A stretch of DNA of 64,000 nucleotides from Klebsiella ornithinolytica NBRC 105727 = ATCC 31898 (GCF_001598295.1 NZ_BCYR01000004.1:248001-312000); one strand, 5' to 3'; counted from the stretch's first letter, positions 28,846-38,742 are shown. The notes: a model not told the origin generated them from the sequence alone. Translations and numbers: made by a program.

Positions 28846-29927
28846 TGCAGGCGTTTGGCGTACTCGACCGTTATATCGGTAGGACGATTTTCAACACCAT
28901 CATGATGACGCTGTTCATGCTGGTTTCGCTCTCGGGCATTATCAAGTTTGTCGACCAGTTGAAAAAAGCCGGCCAGGGCAGCTACGACGCGCTCGGTGCC
29001 GGGCTGTATACCATCCTCAGCGTGCCAAAAGATGTGCAGATTTTCTTCCCGATGGCAGCGCTGCTTGGCGCACTGCTTGGCCTGGGGATGCTGGCGCAGC
29101 GCAGCGAACTGGTGGTGATGCAGGCCTCCGGCTTCACCCGGTTACAGGTAGCGCTGGCGGTGATGAAAACCGCGATTCCGCTGGTTCTGCTGACTATGGC
29201 GATCGGGGAGTGGGTGGCGCCGCAGGGCGAGCAGATGGCGCGTAATTATCGCGCCCAGCAGATGTACGGCGGTTCGCTGCTGTCGACCCAGCAGGGGCTG
29301 TGGGCGAAAGACGGCCATAACTTCGTGTATATCGAACGGGTGAAAGGAAACGATGAACTGGGCGGCGTGAGTATTTACGCCTTTAACGACCAGCGCCGTT
29401 TGCAGACCGTTCGCTACGCCGCCTCGGCGAAATTCGACAACGATAATAAAGTCTGGCGCCTGTCGCAGGTTGATGAGTCTGACCTGACCGACCCGAAACA
29501 GATCACCGGCTCGCAGATGGTCAGCGGCACCTGGAAAACTAAGCTGACGCCCGACAAGCTGGGCGTGGTGGCGCTGGATCCGGATGCGTTGTCGATCAGC
29601 GGCCTGCATAACTACGTGACCTATCTGAAATCCAGCGGACAGGACCCGGGACGCTACCAGCTCAACATGTGGAGCAAAATCTTCCAGCCGCTGTCGGTGG
29701 CGGTGATGATGCTGATGGCGCTGTCGTTTATCTTCGGCCCGCTGCGCAGCGTGGCGATGGGGGTAAGGGTTGTCACCGGGATCAGCTTTGGCTTTATCTT
29801 CTACGTGCTGGACCAGATTTTTGGCCCGCTGACGCTGGTCTACGGCATCCCGCCGATTATCGGCGCGCTGCTGCCAAGCGCCAGCTTCTTCCTGATCAGC
29901 CTCTGGCTGATGATGCGTAAGGCGTAA
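28845..29927 (+). CDS. lptG: LPS export ABC transporter permease LptG
   Basis: The 360-residue partner of LptF, with the same layout of three N-terminal helices, a periplasmic jellyroll and three C-terminal helices. The ATG at 28845 follows AAAGGAG and overlaps the lptF stop; a GTG three bases upstream is also possible. The sequence from MQAFGVLDRYIG to LMMRKA matches E. coli LptG closely. A strong hairpin follows at 29936. Confidence 0.96.
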   Translation: MQAFGVLDRYIGRTIFNTIMMTLFMLVSLSGIIKFVDQLKKAGQGSYDALGAGLYTILSVPKDVQIFFPMAALLGALLGLGMLAQRSELVVMQASGFTRLQVALAVMKTAIPLVLLTMAIGEWVAPQGEQMARNYRAQQMYGGSLLSTQQGLWAKDGHNFVYIERVKGNDELGGVSIYAFNDQRRLQTVRYAASAKFDNDNKVWRLSQVDESDLTDPKQITGSQMVSGTWKTKLTPDKLGVVALDPDALSISGLHNYVTYLKSSGQDPGRYQLNMWSKIFQPLSVAVMMLMALSFIFGPLRSVAMGVRVVTGISFGFIFYVLDQIFGPLTLVYGIPPIIGALLPSASFFLISLWLMMRKA

Positions 29928-29935
29928 ACGACCCG

Positions 29936-29960
29936 CGACTCCTCCCGTCGGGAGGAGTCG
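29936..29960. terminator. Hairpin between convergent lptG and the AllS-like gene
   Basis: CGACTCCTCCC-gtc-GGGAGGAGTCG is a perfect 11-bp stem lying exactly between the two genes. No U-tract follows on either strand, so termination is likely but not certain. Confidence 0.6.
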
Positions 29961-30890
29961 TTACAGCGCGGGCGGCCTGTCAATATTGTTTAAAAACCCT
30001 TTCACGCAGCTTTCCTGATGACGGAACAGCGTCACTATCTCACTCACCGCCTTACCGTCCCGTTCTTTACTCCATGCCAGCGACAGCGGTGAAGGCTGTC
30101 GACGATTCTCCACCTCTTTGGCTATCAGACTGCCGTTATCAAGCCACGGCTGACAGACATTGCGCGGCAGAAAGCCGACGCCCACCCCGGTAATATGGCA
30201 CTGTAATTTAGTCTGCATGTCCGGGACTTTTATTTCCTTCTGTCCGGAGAGCAGCCAGGCCACGCGCTTGGTGAGATTGCGGGAGGTATCTTCGATATTA
30301 ATAGCCGGGAAAGCGCGCAGCGGTGCATCGTTAATCACCCCTTCGACGGCCGCCAGCGGATGATGCGGCGCCACCACAAAGACCCAGCTGATTTCCCCGA
30401 GCGGCAACAGATTAATTGAGTTGGAGAGCGATTCCGAACCGGTGACGCCAATCGCCAGGTGGTAGTCGCCATACAGCATGGCATCCCAGACCCCCATATA
30501 GACCTGGCGGGAGACCTGAAACTGGGTAAACGGGAATCGCTGATGCAGATGGCTGAGCAGCAGGGCCACGGCGAGGTTGTCGTACAGCAGATTGTTGATA
30601 ACCAGATTCACCTGGCGTTCGACGCCGTCATTGACCTGGCTTAGCTCATCGGGCATCGCCTCCAGCCAGCTTAGCCACTGCAGGCAGCGCTCAAGCAGAT
30701 GGGTGCCGGCGGGGGTCAGACTGACCGAGCGTGTGGTTCGCAGAAACAGCGGTGTACCCAACGATTCTTCCAGCATTTTGATGCGGTAGCTGATGGCGGC
30801 CGGGGTTTTGAACAGGCTCTCGGCGGCGCGGGAAAAACTCCGGGTTTCCGCCACGCGAATAAAGGTGCGGATCGTTTCATGGTCCATCAT
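29961..30890 (-). CDS. LysR-family regulator, AllS-like
   Basis: A 309-residue LysR regulator with an N-terminal helix-turn-helix ([20 protein letters not shown]) and an effector-binding domain. Long shared stretches ([39 protein letters not shown]) make it a homologue of E. coli AllS, activator of the anaerobic allantoin genes. It is the last gene of the MFS-fdrA-ylbE-ylbF operon and overlaps ylbF. Start 30890 is chosen for AGGGGGA seven bases upstream; 30887 and 30911 are alternatives. It probably controls this operon and the divergent carbamate kinase, with an oxalurate-type effector as a guess. Not a core-locus gene. Confidence 0.85.
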   Translation of the reverse strand: MMDHETIRTFIRVAETRSFSRAAESLFKTPAAISYRIKMLEESLGTPLFLRTTRSVSLTPAGTHLLERCLQWLSWLEAMPDELSQVNDGVERQVNLVINNLLYDNLAVALLLSHLHQRFPFTQFQVSRQVYMGVWDAMLYGDYHLAIGVTGSESLSNSINLLPLGEISWVFVVAPHHPLAAVEGVINDAPLRAFPAINIEDTSRNLTKRVAWLLSGQKEIKVPDMQTKLQCHITGVGVGFLPRNVCQPWLDNGSLIAKEVENRRQPSPLSLAWSKERDGKAVSEIVTLFRHQESCVKGFLNNIDRPPAL

Positions 30891-31710
30891 TACAGTGTCC
30901 CCCTGATACATGCGTTACCAGACACTGCTGCGCAACATGCACTCCCAGCAGAGTGTCTGCGCCAGAGGTGTGTCCGTGTGCCAGCAGGTGACGAATGGCG
31001 TGGTGAGTCCTTGTGCGATGAGCACCGACAGCCAGGTGACGCAGGAGATGGATAAGCGTGGTCGAAAAGCGCCCTTGACTGGCGTGCAGAAGATAACAAG
31101 CGCTTACCGTCGTTGTCAGCTGTTGCAGCGTCCGGGCCGGGGGGAATTGCTCGATTTTGCGAGGCAACTCGCGAAGTGGCGCGGCGCAGTACAGAACGGC
31201 CAGCGCACCGACCAGCATATCGTCCATGGAGGGGGTCAGTCCGGGGCCGAGTCCGATCAGCGTTTCTGCGTCGGCAAAGCCGTTGTTCAGCAGCCTGAAC
31301 AGGCGCTGCTGTGGCGCATCTGCACGGTTCACCGCTTCTGAGAGGCTGCCGCAAAGCCCGGTATTCTGAGGATAAGCGGATAAAAAAGCCGCCAGTGGCT
31401 GTAAGGGATGAGTAGGGAGTGAGGGGGTAATATGCCGACGAGGAGCGCGCAATCGCAGCGCCCGCCAGTGTAAAACGCCGGCAAACAGAGTGAGCACGGT
31501 GCCAGGAGAGAGGATGCTGCGCAGATAATCATACTCCTGACAGTGCAGCAGCCAGCCCATGGGTGGCAGGTTTGTTCCGCCGCGCAGCAGGGTCAACAGC
31601 GTGCCATCCTCATGCTGCAGATTAATGGCCTGGTTAAACAGGCTATGACAACGCCACTCGCCGTCCGGGAGCGGATGGCTGCAGCCAGAGGCAAGCGGCG
31701 TCAGGATCAT
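30877..31710 (-). CDS. ylbF: YlbF/AllH-like protein (DUF2877), putative oxamate carbamoyltransferase subunit
   Basis: A 277-residue DUF2877 protein. Family motifs [14 protein letters not shown] near residue 152 and [12 protein letters not shown] near 247 are present. In E. coli, fdrA, ylbE and ylbF (also called allFGH) together encode oxamate carbamoyltransferase, which converts oxalurate and phosphate to oxamate and carbamoyl phosphate. Here the gene follows ylbE after a single base (TGATATG) and overlaps the AllS-like gene. The individual role of this subunit is not clear from sequence. Confidence 0.85.
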   Translation of the reverse strand: MILTPLASGCSHPLPDGEWRCHSLFNQAINLQHEDGTLLTLLRGGTNLPPMGWLLHCQEYDYLRSILSPGTVLTLFAGVLHWRALRLRAPRRHITPSLPTHPLQPLAAFLSAYPQNTGLCGSLSEAVNRADAPQQRLFRLLNNGFADAETLIGLGPGLTPSMDDMLVGALAVLYCAAPLRELPRKIEQFPPARTLQQLTTTVSACYLLHASQGRFSTTLIHLLRHLAVGAHRTRTHHAIRHLLAHGHTSGADTLLGVHVAQQCLVTHVSGGHCNDGP

Positions 31711-31711
31711 A

Positions 31712-32977
31712 TCAGGCTGCCTGGATATTCATCGCCTGGGCCAGCGCTTCCAGCGCCTGCTCGAAGCAGGCCAGCGGGGCGCGGACGGTTCCGGCACCCA
31801 CCTGGCCAATCCCGGCCTCCTTGTGGGCAATGCCGGTATTAATGATTGGCGTGATGCCGGTTTCCACGACCCGACGAATATCGAGCCCCAGGCAGGCCCC
31901 CTGGAAGTTCCACGACGGGATCTGCAACAGCGGGTTATGCTGAAGATAAATCTCGCCCATCTCCTCTGATGTTTCCTGGGCCGCCTCCATCCCGCCTGCG
32001 CCAACGAAGCGGGTAACGCCTGGGGCAGCAATCATCGCCGCGCCGCCGATGCCGTAGGTTTCCGTTATTGCGCTGTCGCCGATGTCCGGGTTGGCATCTG
32101 CCTGGCTGTAGCCGGTAAAGAACAGCCCCTGCGGGGTATTCACCGGCGCGGTAAACCAGCGGTCGCCGAGGCCGCTGACGCGGATGCCGAACATCTGGCC
32201 GTTGCGGGTCATGGCGGTGACCACCGAGCCTGCTTTAATTTCTGCGGCGGCATCCATGGCGGCTTTACAGTAGGCCATTGCCAGGTTGAGGAAGAACTGA
32301 TCGGTGACGCTGAGGAACTCCAGCACTTCACCGGTCTGGGTTTTATCTCGTTCCTGTCCGGCGATGCGCGGGGCAAGGGTACGCATCAGCAGCGCCGAGG
32401 CGGCGATGTTGCGCTGGTGGAACTCGTCGCCCATGGTGATGGCCTGCGCCATCAGCGCCGACAGGTCAAGGCCCTCTTCGAAGGTGCTTAGCGCGTCGCT
32501 GAGTACCGGGGCGAGGGTATCGCGCATCCAGCGCAGACGGGTTTGCACGTCAGGGCCGTAAGCGCCAAAGCGCATCACTTTGCCGATTCCTTCGTTGAGG
32601 TTGCAATAGGCTTCATTGCCGTGCACCGCATCGCGCACCACAATCACCGGCATGCTGGCGGAGGTAATACCGCCCATCGGACCCACTGCCCGGACGTGAT
32701 GACAGGGGACAAAGGCGACCTCTCCTTGCTCCAGCAGCTGCAAAGCATGGGCTTCATCATCAGCCCAGCCTTCAAACAGACAGGCCCCGAGACAGGCCCC
32801 GCGCATCGGGCCGGTCATCTCCTGCCAGCGGATTGGCGGCCCGGCATGCAGCAGCACGCGGCCTTCACGCAGTTCAGGGATAACGCTGGCGGCGGGTTTA
32901 ACGTCGAGCCAGTGCGGGCGGGCGGCTTTAATACGGGCGATCACCGCGTCGTTTGCTTGATTAATGCTGGTGTACAT
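31712..32977 (-). CDS. ylbE: YlbE/AllG-like protein (DUF1116), putative oxamate carbamoyltransferase subunit
   Basis: A 421-residue DUF1116 protein with conserved blocks GPPIRWQEMTGPMRGA near residue 45, VPCHHVRAVGPMGGI near 90 and HKEAGIGQVGAGTV near the C-terminus. It is the YlbE (AllG) partner of FdrA. The order fdrA-ylbE-ylbF is the same as in the E. coli allantoin locus. It lies 23 bp after fdrA with GAGGTA upstream of the start. Confidence 0.88.
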   Translation of the reverse strand: MYTSINQANDAVIARIKAARPHWLDVKPAASVIPELREGRVLLHAGPPIRWQEMTGPMRGACLGACLFEGWADDEAHALQLLEQGEVAFVPCHHVRAVGPMGGITSASMPVIVVRDAVHGNEAYCNLNEGIGKVMRFGAYGPDVQTRLRWMRDTLAPVLSDALSTFEEGLDLSALMAQAITMGDEFHQRNIAASALLMRTLAPRIAGQERDKTQTGEVLEFLSVTDQFFLNLAMAYCKAAMDAAAEIKAGSVVTAMTRNGQMFGIRVSGLGDRWFTAPVNTPQGLFFTGYSQADANPDIGDSAITETYGIGGAAMIAAPGVTRFVGAGGMEAAQETSEEMGEIYLQHNPLLQIPSWNFQGACLGLDIRRVVETGITPIINTGIAHKEAGIGQVGAGTVRAPLACFEQALEALAQAMNIQAA

Positions 32978-33000
32978 AGCTACCTCTTACAAAAATAGAG

Positions 33001-34671
33001 TCAAAAGTTCAGTTGCTTAAGCAGGGCCGCCAGATGCGGATTGCCGCCGGCTATCGGCGCCCACTGGAAATGCACCACCGGGCAACCGGCCTGCTGCAAA
33101 TCACGGGCAAAGCTGCGCAGGCCAACGTTGATCACCTGCACGCCGTTGAGCAGCGCCGGGGGAGCGACAGGCGCCGGGTGTTGACGGGGAGCCACCAGGT
33201 AATGCGCCAGCAGCACCGCCTCCTGCAAGGTGTTCATTACGATGACGTCGCCGTTGAGCAGGGCGTCGATTTGTTGGGAGCGAGGCTGGGGATCCTGTTC
33301 GGTGCCGGTGACGGTGGCGATAACCGTCAGCGGTTGCTCAGGGCCACGGGCGCTGCGGACGGTGTTAATGGCCTCCAGCAGCGCGCCCGCCGGATCGTCA
33401 CAGGCGCCATAGCCGAGCACGATGTCTACCAGCAGCACCCCGGTTTCCGGCTGCTGGCTGAGTTTCTCGATCTCCTGTGAACGGGTGGTTGGGTCGATCA
33501 TCGGGTGCGGGCGTCCCACCGTCCAGGCGTCGTCGCCAAGATCGATCAGGCGATGACCCTGGGCTTCCAGCATCACGCCGTCCGGGTGATGAGCATCGGT
33601 TTCCACCCCCAGATGCTCCGCCAGTAGCATCGCCGCCTCAGCGGCGAGCGTACCGCCTGCATACAGGCCAAGGATCTGCTTACCACGTTGTGGTGCCTGC
33701 GAAGCCGCTATCTGCTCGACGCTCGCCAGCATAGCGGCCAGGCGCGCGGCTTCAGCCAGTGAGCTGGCGAACCAGATATTGCCCTCCTGCGCCCGGGCGG
33801 GTTTGCTGCCGAGAAACAAGGCGACGACGGGCTTAGACAGCTTTTTCATGGCGCTGATAATGGTCTGCCTGACTGATTCAGCAGGGGGCTTGGAGACGAA
33901 AGCGATCACCTTGCTTTGCTCGTCTGCCGCCAGCATCTCCAGCGCCGTCAGGGCGCTGAGGCCCCCGATCTGCTGATTCAGATCGCGTCCCCCTAAACCC
34001 ATCGCGTGAGTCACGCCCTGGCCGAGCAGCGCTACCTGTGAGGTCAGCTCCTGGATGCCGGTGCCCGAAGCGCCAATCACCCCGATACAGCCCGCAGGCA
34101 GAATGTTGGCGAAGGCCAGCGGCGCTCCGGCGATGGCGGCGGTGCCGCAGTCGGGCCCCATCACCAGCAGACCGCGCTCGCGGGCGTATTGTTTCAGGGC
34201 CCGCTCCTGCTCCAGCGGCACGTTGTCAGAAAACAGCATCACATTTTTACCGCTCTCCAGCCCCTGACGGGCCACGCCCGCCGCGTACTCCCCGGCGACG
34301 GAGATCAGCACCAGGTTTGCCTCCGGCAGCTTCGCGCAGGCGCTCTCCCAGCGGCGCGCCTTTTGCAGACGCAGGCCGCTGCTTTGCCCCTGGGCAATGG
34401 TGTTTAGCTCGGCGTCCAGTCGCTGCTGGATCAGGGTGAGAATATCGGCGACCGGCTGACGGGTGCGGATTGCCGCGCAGATATCGTTCGGCGTTGCCTG
34501 GGCAAATTCTTCATGCCAGAAGCCCGTCGACTCCAGCAGCGCTTTGTTAGCGGGGGTGCCCATCATCACCGAGACTTCTTCGACATCGTCAATGGCGCTC
34601 AGCTTACGGGAGATAAGCATCAGGCTGACGGAGTCCTGAAAACTGCCTTTTTTTACGAATGCGTAAATCAT
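33001..34671 (-). CDS. fdrA: FdrA/AllF-like protein (acyl-CoA synthetase-like), putative oxamate carbamoyltransferase subunit
   Basis: A 556-residue protein built like the alpha chain of succinyl-CoA synthetase. A CoA-binding Rossmann-type domain carries MGPDCGTAAI and IGVIGASGTGIQEL near residues 170-205, and a ligase-CoA domain follows. The N-terminus MIYAFVKKGSFQDSVSLM matches E. coli FdrA. Start 34671 (ATG, GAGGT upstream) is preferred to the GTG at 34674. First enzyme gene after the transporter. Phosphorolytic carbamoyl transfer fits an ancestral phosphate/acyl ligase fold. The FdrA family is secure; the reaction is by analogy to E. coli. Confidence 0.9.
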   Translation of the reverse strand: MIYAFVKKGSFQDSVSLMLISRKLSAIDDVEEVSVMMGTPANKALLESTGFWHEEFAQATPNDICAAIRTRQPVADILTLIQQRLDAELNTIAQGQSSGLRLQKARRWESACAKLPEANLVLISVAGEYAAGVARQGLESGKNVMLFSDNVPLEQERALKQYARERGLLVMGPDCGTAAIAGAPLAFANILPAGCIGVIGASGTGIQELTSQVALLGQGVTHAMGLGGRDLNQQIGGLSALTALEMLAADEQSKVIAFVSKPPAESVRQTIISAMKKLSKPVVALFLGSKPARAQEGNIWFASSLAEAARLAAMLASVEQIAASQAPQRGKQILGLYAGGTLAAEAAMLLAEHLGVETDAHHPDGVMLEAQGHRLIDLGDDAWTVGRPHPMIDPTTRSQEIEKLSQQPETGVLLVDIVLGYGACDDPAGALLEAINTVRSARGPEQPLTVIATVTGTEQDPQPRSQQIDALLNGDVIVMNTLQEAVLLAHYLVAPRQHPAPVAPPALLNGVQVINVGLRSFARDLQQAGCPVVHFQWAPIAGGNPHLAALLKQLNF

Positions 34672-34684
34672 CACAGACCTCGGG

Positions 34685-35908
34685 TTATTTCTTCTCTTTC
34701 AGGAACAGCATGCCGACCAGACCCACGACCAGTAACGCCGCGGAGACGTAGAAGCTGGAGGCAAGACTGCCGGTCATATCGCGAGCGGCGCCGGCAATCA
34801 CCGGAGCCAGTATGGAGGAGCTCATACCGATAAAATTGAACAGGCCGAAGGCGGAGCTGTAGTTGTTCTCATCGACGCTGTCGGCGACCAGCGCCACCAG
34901 AACCGGATCCAGCGCCAGCTTGCCGACCAGGCCGTAAACGCACAGGGCGACGATTACCCCGGTCATATTCGGCATCCAGATGATGGAGAGCATGCTGAGA
35001 ATGGCCACCGGCACCAGTACCAGAATCAGCGGCTTACGTTTACCCAGACGGTCGGAGAGCGAGGAGAAGAGCAGCGCTCCAGGGATTGAGATCCAGGCGA
35101 CCAGCGAGGTGATAAAGCCGGTTTCGCTGCCCGCAATGCCGCGCTCGCTTTGCAGGTAATAGGGCAGCCAGGTGAGGATCACGAAGAAGCCAAACAGGCT
35201 GCAAAACACCATCAGATAGACCAGCAGCAGATTGCGGTTTTTGAACAAATCGGTGAATTTGCTTTTCGGTTTCGCCACCCCGCCTGCCTCGACGGGCTGG
35301 CGCTTTTTCTCTTTGACAAACAGCCAGATAGCCAGCCCGGTCAGCAGAGTAGGGATCGACATGACAAAGAACGGCGTACGCCAGCTGTAGCCCTGGTCAT
35401 ACACCAGCCAGCTGGAGGCCATCAGCCCCAGCGCAATACCAAAAGCCATGCCGCTGTTGATGATGGCGCTGCCGAGCGAACGGTATTTTTTGGGGATTTG
35501 CTCTGAGGAGAGGCCGTACTGCGGGCCGTAGTAGGTGCCTTCGCCAGCGCCGGTGACGACCCTGGCGAACAGCAGGGTGCTCCAGCTTTTGGCCCAGCCG
35601 GTGGCGGCGGTAAAGGCCCCGAACAGTAAAAATCCAGGAATAAGGACTTTTTTCTTGCCTATTTTATCTCCGAGGATCCCGGCCGGAACCTGTAATAAAG
35701 CGTAAGAGAAATAAAAGACCGAATTCATTAATCCGAGCTGGGTGCCTGATAAACCAAATTCTTTTTCCAGTTCCCCCATGACCGGGTTTAATACCGTGCG
35801 GTCGGCATACATAAATATCCAGCCGAGCCAGAATAAAAAGATGGTCACCCACCAGGCGGGGATCCCTCTTTTGTGCGGGGCCACCGCATCGTTGAGTTGT
35901 GCAGACAT
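34685..35908 (-). CDS. Major facilitator transporter, anion:cation symporter type
   Basis: A 407-residue inner-membrane transporter with twelve hydrophobic segments. The MFS loop motif appears as GILGDKIGKKKV near residue 80 and SLSDRLGKRKPL near 275, and ADRTVLNPVM near residue 35 resembles the hexuronate/tartrate-type anion symporters. It is the first gene of the fdrA operon, 13 bp ahead of fdrA, so its substrate is probably the anionic carbamoyl compound (oxalurate or a relative). No such transporter is part of the E. coli fdrA operon as I recall it. Confidence 0.85.
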   Translation of the reverse strand: MSAQLNDAVAPHKRGIPAWWVTIFLFWLGWIFMYADRTVLNPVMGELEKEFGLSGTQLGLMNSVFYFSYALLQVPAGILGDKIGKKKVLIPGFLLFGAFTAATGWAKSWSTLLFARVVTGAGEGTYYGPQYGLSSEQIPKKYRSLGSAIINSGMAFGIALGLMASSWLVYDQGYSWRTPFFVMSIPTLLTGLAIWLFVKEKKRQPVEAGGVAKPKSKFTDLFKNRNLLLVYLMVFCSLFGFFVILTWLPYYLQSERGIAGSETGFITSLVAWISIPGALLFSSLSDRLGKRKPLILVLVPVAILSMLSIIWMPNMTGVIVALCVYGLVGKLALDPVLVALVADSVDENNYSSAFGLFNFIGMSSSILAPVIAGAARDMTGSLASSFYVSAALLVVGLVGMLFLKEKK

Positions 35909-36220
35909 GGTTTGTCTCCTGTAGATAATGTTGCCGCCGCCAGTCCCGGCGGGTGTTCTGTGGCTAAACCTACAGTAGAAATAGGGGTATTCTGGTGAAG
36001 CAGATCACACTCGCCTGATTGTGAGATTTTTTTTCTTCACGCCGTCTGGATTATTAAAAATATTTAAAAGAAGCCATTATTAGAATTAATTTAATAACCA
36101 TGATGGACTGAGGTTTAATTTTTAAATTGTTCTTTCGAGTCGGTCAATAATGATATTGCTCACATTTTATGATGATTATTTCGTTATGTTTTCAGGCAAT
36201 ATTATTAACCGGAGAATAAC
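35909..36220. promoter_or_regulatory. Divergent control region of the fdrA operon and carbamate kinase
   Basis: A 312-bp AT-rich gap between divergent genes. TCACA-N10-TGTGA (36005-36024) is the clearest inverted repeat, a candidate for the AllS-like regulator or another activator. I see no strong consensus promoter. Confidence 0.45.
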
Positions 36221-37141
36221 ATGAAAAAGACCATCGTCATTGCGCTGGGGGGGAATGCTCTGCTGGCACGCGGTGAAGCGTTAAGCGCCGAAAATCAGTA
36301 CCGTAATATTGCGCAAATTGCCGATGTGGTGGCCAGTCTGAGCCAGGAGTATCAGGTGGTGATTGTGCATGGTAATGGCCCGCAGGTGGGGCTGCTGGCA
36401 TTGCAAAATCAGGCTTACAGCGACAGCCCGGCGTGGCCGCTGGATGTGCTGGTGGCCGAGACCCAGGGGATGCTGGGCTACATGATTGCTCAGGTGCTGG
36501 GCAGCCGGGCCGGGATCCCACCGGTCGTCACCCTGTTGACCCGAGTGGAAGTGGACGCCGCCGACCCGGCGTTTCGCCAGCCCGGGAAATATATCGGTCC
36601 GGTGTGGGCTGCGGAGGAGCAAAGTGCGCTGGAGGCCCGCTATGGCTGGCAGATGAAAAAAGACGGCGACTATGTTCGCCGGGTCGTGCCGTCGCCAAGA
36701 CCACAAAAAATCCTTGAGCGGCAGGCCATTAGTCAGCTGCTGGCCGACGGCAACGTGGTGATTTGTGCGGGCGGCGGCGGCACGCCGGTGGTGGAGGAAA
36801 ACGGCAGTTATCAGGGCATGGAGGCGGTGGTGGATAAAGATCTGGCGGCGTCGGTTTTGGCTCAGTCGCTGCAGGCAGAAGCGCTGCTGATCCTCACCGA
36901 GGCTGACGCCGTTTATCTTGACTGGGGTACCCCAAAAGCGCGCGCATTGCGCACGGCCACCGTGGACGATCTTCGGCCGCTGGCCGTGCCGGATGGTGCA
37001 ATGGGGCCGAAAGCGGAAGCCGCGATCCAGTTTGTGGAGATGACAGGTCACCCGGCGTACATCGGCGCGCTGCGCGATGCCCCAGCCATCCTGCGGGGCG
37101 AAAAGGGCACCCTTATCGCCCCGGCAGCGGTGTGCGTCTGA
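36221..37141 (+). CDS. arcC: Carbamate kinase
   Basis: A 306-residue amino-acid-kinase-fold enzyme that transfers phosphate from carbamoyl phosphate to ADP, giving ATP and carbamate. Motifs IALGGNALL at the N-terminus, VVIVHGNGPQVG near residue 48, CAGGGGTPVV near 185 and VVDKDLAASVLA near 206 are typical. Divergent from the fdrA operon, it is the functional partner (E. coli YbcF/AllK) that would harvest carbamoyl phosphate. No arginine deiminase gene is nearby, so arginine fermentation is unlikely. Its stop codon abuts the yjgR stop with no gap. Confidence 0.93.
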   Translation: MKKTIVIALGGNALLARGEALSAENQYRNIAQIADVVASLSQEYQVVIVHGNGPQVGLLALQNQAYSDSPAWPLDVLVAETQGMLGYMIAQVLGSRAGIPPVVTLLTRVEVDAADPAFRQPGKYIGPVWAAEEQSALEARYGWQMKKDGDYVRRVVPSPRPQKILERQAISQLLADGNVVICAGGGGTPVVEENGSYQGMEAVVDKDLAASVLAQSLQAEALLILTEADAVYLDWGTPKARALRTATVDDLRPLAVPDGAMGPKAEAAIQFVEMTGHPAYIGALRDAPAILRGEKGTLIAPAAVCV

Positions 37142-38644
37142 CTAGCGCCGTCTGCCGCCCAGCAAACTTCCGAGCATGCCACGCACAATCTGATTGGTGA
37201 TTTGCCGCGTGGCGCTTTTCGCTGCCGTTTGTACCAGACCGTCGCGCTTGCCGCCGCGCGGGCCGGTCGTGCCGAACAGAATATCTTTCAGGCCGCCTAA
37301 AATGCCGTCGTCGAGGTCAGCGGTGGCCCCTTTTGCCGGCGGCGCATTTTGCTGTTCGGCGGTGGCCTGCACGCCCTGCTGCAATTTCTCGAAGGCGGAC
37401 TCCCGATCCACTTCATCCTCATATTTGCCATACAGCGGGGAGTGATTGATGAGCCCGTTGCGTTCATCATCGGTCACTGGCCCCATTCGTGAGCAGGGGG
37501 CAATTACCATCGCGCGCTCGACCACCGAAGGGCTGCCTTTTTCATCGAGGAAGGAGATCAGCGCTTCACCGGTGCCCAGCTCCTGGATGGCCTGTTCGGT
37601 GCTGAAAGCCGGGTTGGCGCGCATGGTCTGCGCCGCGGTTTTCACCGCTTTCTGATCTTTTGGTGTAAAGGCGCGCAGGGCGTGCTGAACGCGGTTGCCC
37701 AACTGGCCGAGAACCGCATCGGGAATATCCGACGGGTTCTGCGACACGAAGTAAACCCCCACGGCTTTGGAACGAATCAGGCGGATAACCTGCTCGATTT
37801 TATCCAGCAGCACCTGAGGCGCATCGTTAAACAGCAGATGCGCTTCATCGAAGAAAAAGACCAGCTTCGGCTTTTCCAGATCTCCGGCTTCCGGCAGGCG
37901 CTCGTAGAGCTCCGAGAGCATCCACAGCAGGCTGGCGGCGTAGAGTTTCGGCATCTGATACAGCTTTTCGGCGCTGAGGATATTAATCACCCCTTTGCCG
38001 TTCTCGTCGAGACGCATCCAGTCCTGGATGTCGAGCATCGGCTCGCCGAAAAAGTGCTCCGCTCCTTGCTGTTCCAGAGTCAGCAGGCCGCGCTGGATGG
38101 CGCCGACCGAGGCGCTGCTGATGTTGCCATACTGGTTTTGAAAAGCTTTGGCGTTGTCGCCGATATACCGGGTGATGGCGCGCAAATCCTTAAAGTCGAG
38201 GAGCAGCAGACCGCGGTCATCGGCGATGCGGAAGATAATATTCAGCACCCCGGACTGGACTTCGTTGAGATTCAGTAATCGTGACAAGAGCAGCGGCCCG
38301 AGATCGGACACCGTCGCCCGGACCGGGTGGCCTTTCTCGCCGAAAATATCCCATGTCACCACCGGGTTAGCGTGGGGCTGCCAGTCGGTGACGCCGATTT
38401 TTTCCAGCCGCGCCTGCAGTTTCTCCGAATTTTGGCCCGCTGCGGCGATCCCGGTCAGGTCGCCCTTCACATCGGCCATAAAGACCGGCACGCCGATTTC
38501 TGAAAAAGACTCCGCCAGCTTTTGCAGGGTGACGGTTTTACCGGTGCCGGTCGCACCGGTAATCAGGCCGTGACGGTTAGCCATTCCCGGCAGTAAATGC
38601 AGCTGTTTTTCCCGCGTGCGGGCAATCAGCAGGGGTGCGCTCAT
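37142..38644 (-). CDS. yjgR: HerA/YjgR-type ATPase (DUF853)
   Basis: A 500-residue P-loop ATPase of the HerA/FtsK superfamily. Walker A GATGTGKT lies at residues 30-37 and Walker [14 protein letters not shown] near 255. The C-terminal tail is rich in Gly, Lys and Arg ([20 protein letters not shown]). The DNA-related function is unproven. The core-locus partner of lptG in E. coli, here separated from it by the carbamoyl module. Start 38644 follows GGAGGA; an ATG at 38659 is also in frame. Confidence 0.9.
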   Translation of the reverse strand: MSAPLLIARTREKQLHLLPGMANRHGLITGATGTGKTVTLQKLAESFSEIGVPVFMADVKGDLTGIAAAGQNSEKLQARLEKIGVTDWQPHANPVVTWDIFGEKGHPVRATVSDLGPLLLSRLLNLNEVQSGVLNIIFRIADDRGLLLLDFKDLRAITRYIGDNAKAFQNQYGNISSASVGAIQRGLLTLEQQGAEHFFGEPMLDIQDWMRLDENGKGVINILSAEKLYQMPKLYAASLLWMLSELYERLPEAGDLEKPKLVFFFDEAHLLFNDAPQVLLDKIEQVIRLIRSKAVGVYFVSQNPSDIPDAVLGQLGNRVQHALRAFTPKDQKAVKTAAQTMRANPAFSTEQAIQELGTGEALISFLDEKGSPSVVERAMVIAPCSRMGPVTDDERNGLINHSPLYGKYEDEVDRESAFEKLQQGVQATAEQQNAPPAKGATADLDDGILGGLKDILFGTTGPRGGKRDGLVQTAAKSATRQITNQIVRGMLGSLLGGRRR

Positions 38645-38742
38645 GATCGATTCCTCCATTTATCCTGCGTCGATTATAGGCAAACTGGCCGTAAACCGAT
38701 GTGAGAAATCGCTATATTCGCCTGGCGTGACGTTGATTTCTC

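Noticed and set aside
36221-37141. Carbamate kinase as part of an arginine deiminase pathway
   Set aside because: No arcA, arcB or arcD gene is adjacent, and the divergent partner operon is the fdrA-ylbE-ylbF set.
30000-37200. Prophage or integrative element as the source of the carbamoyl module
   Set aside because: No integrase, transposase, tRNA or direct repeat boundary was seen at either end; only gene content suggests insertion.
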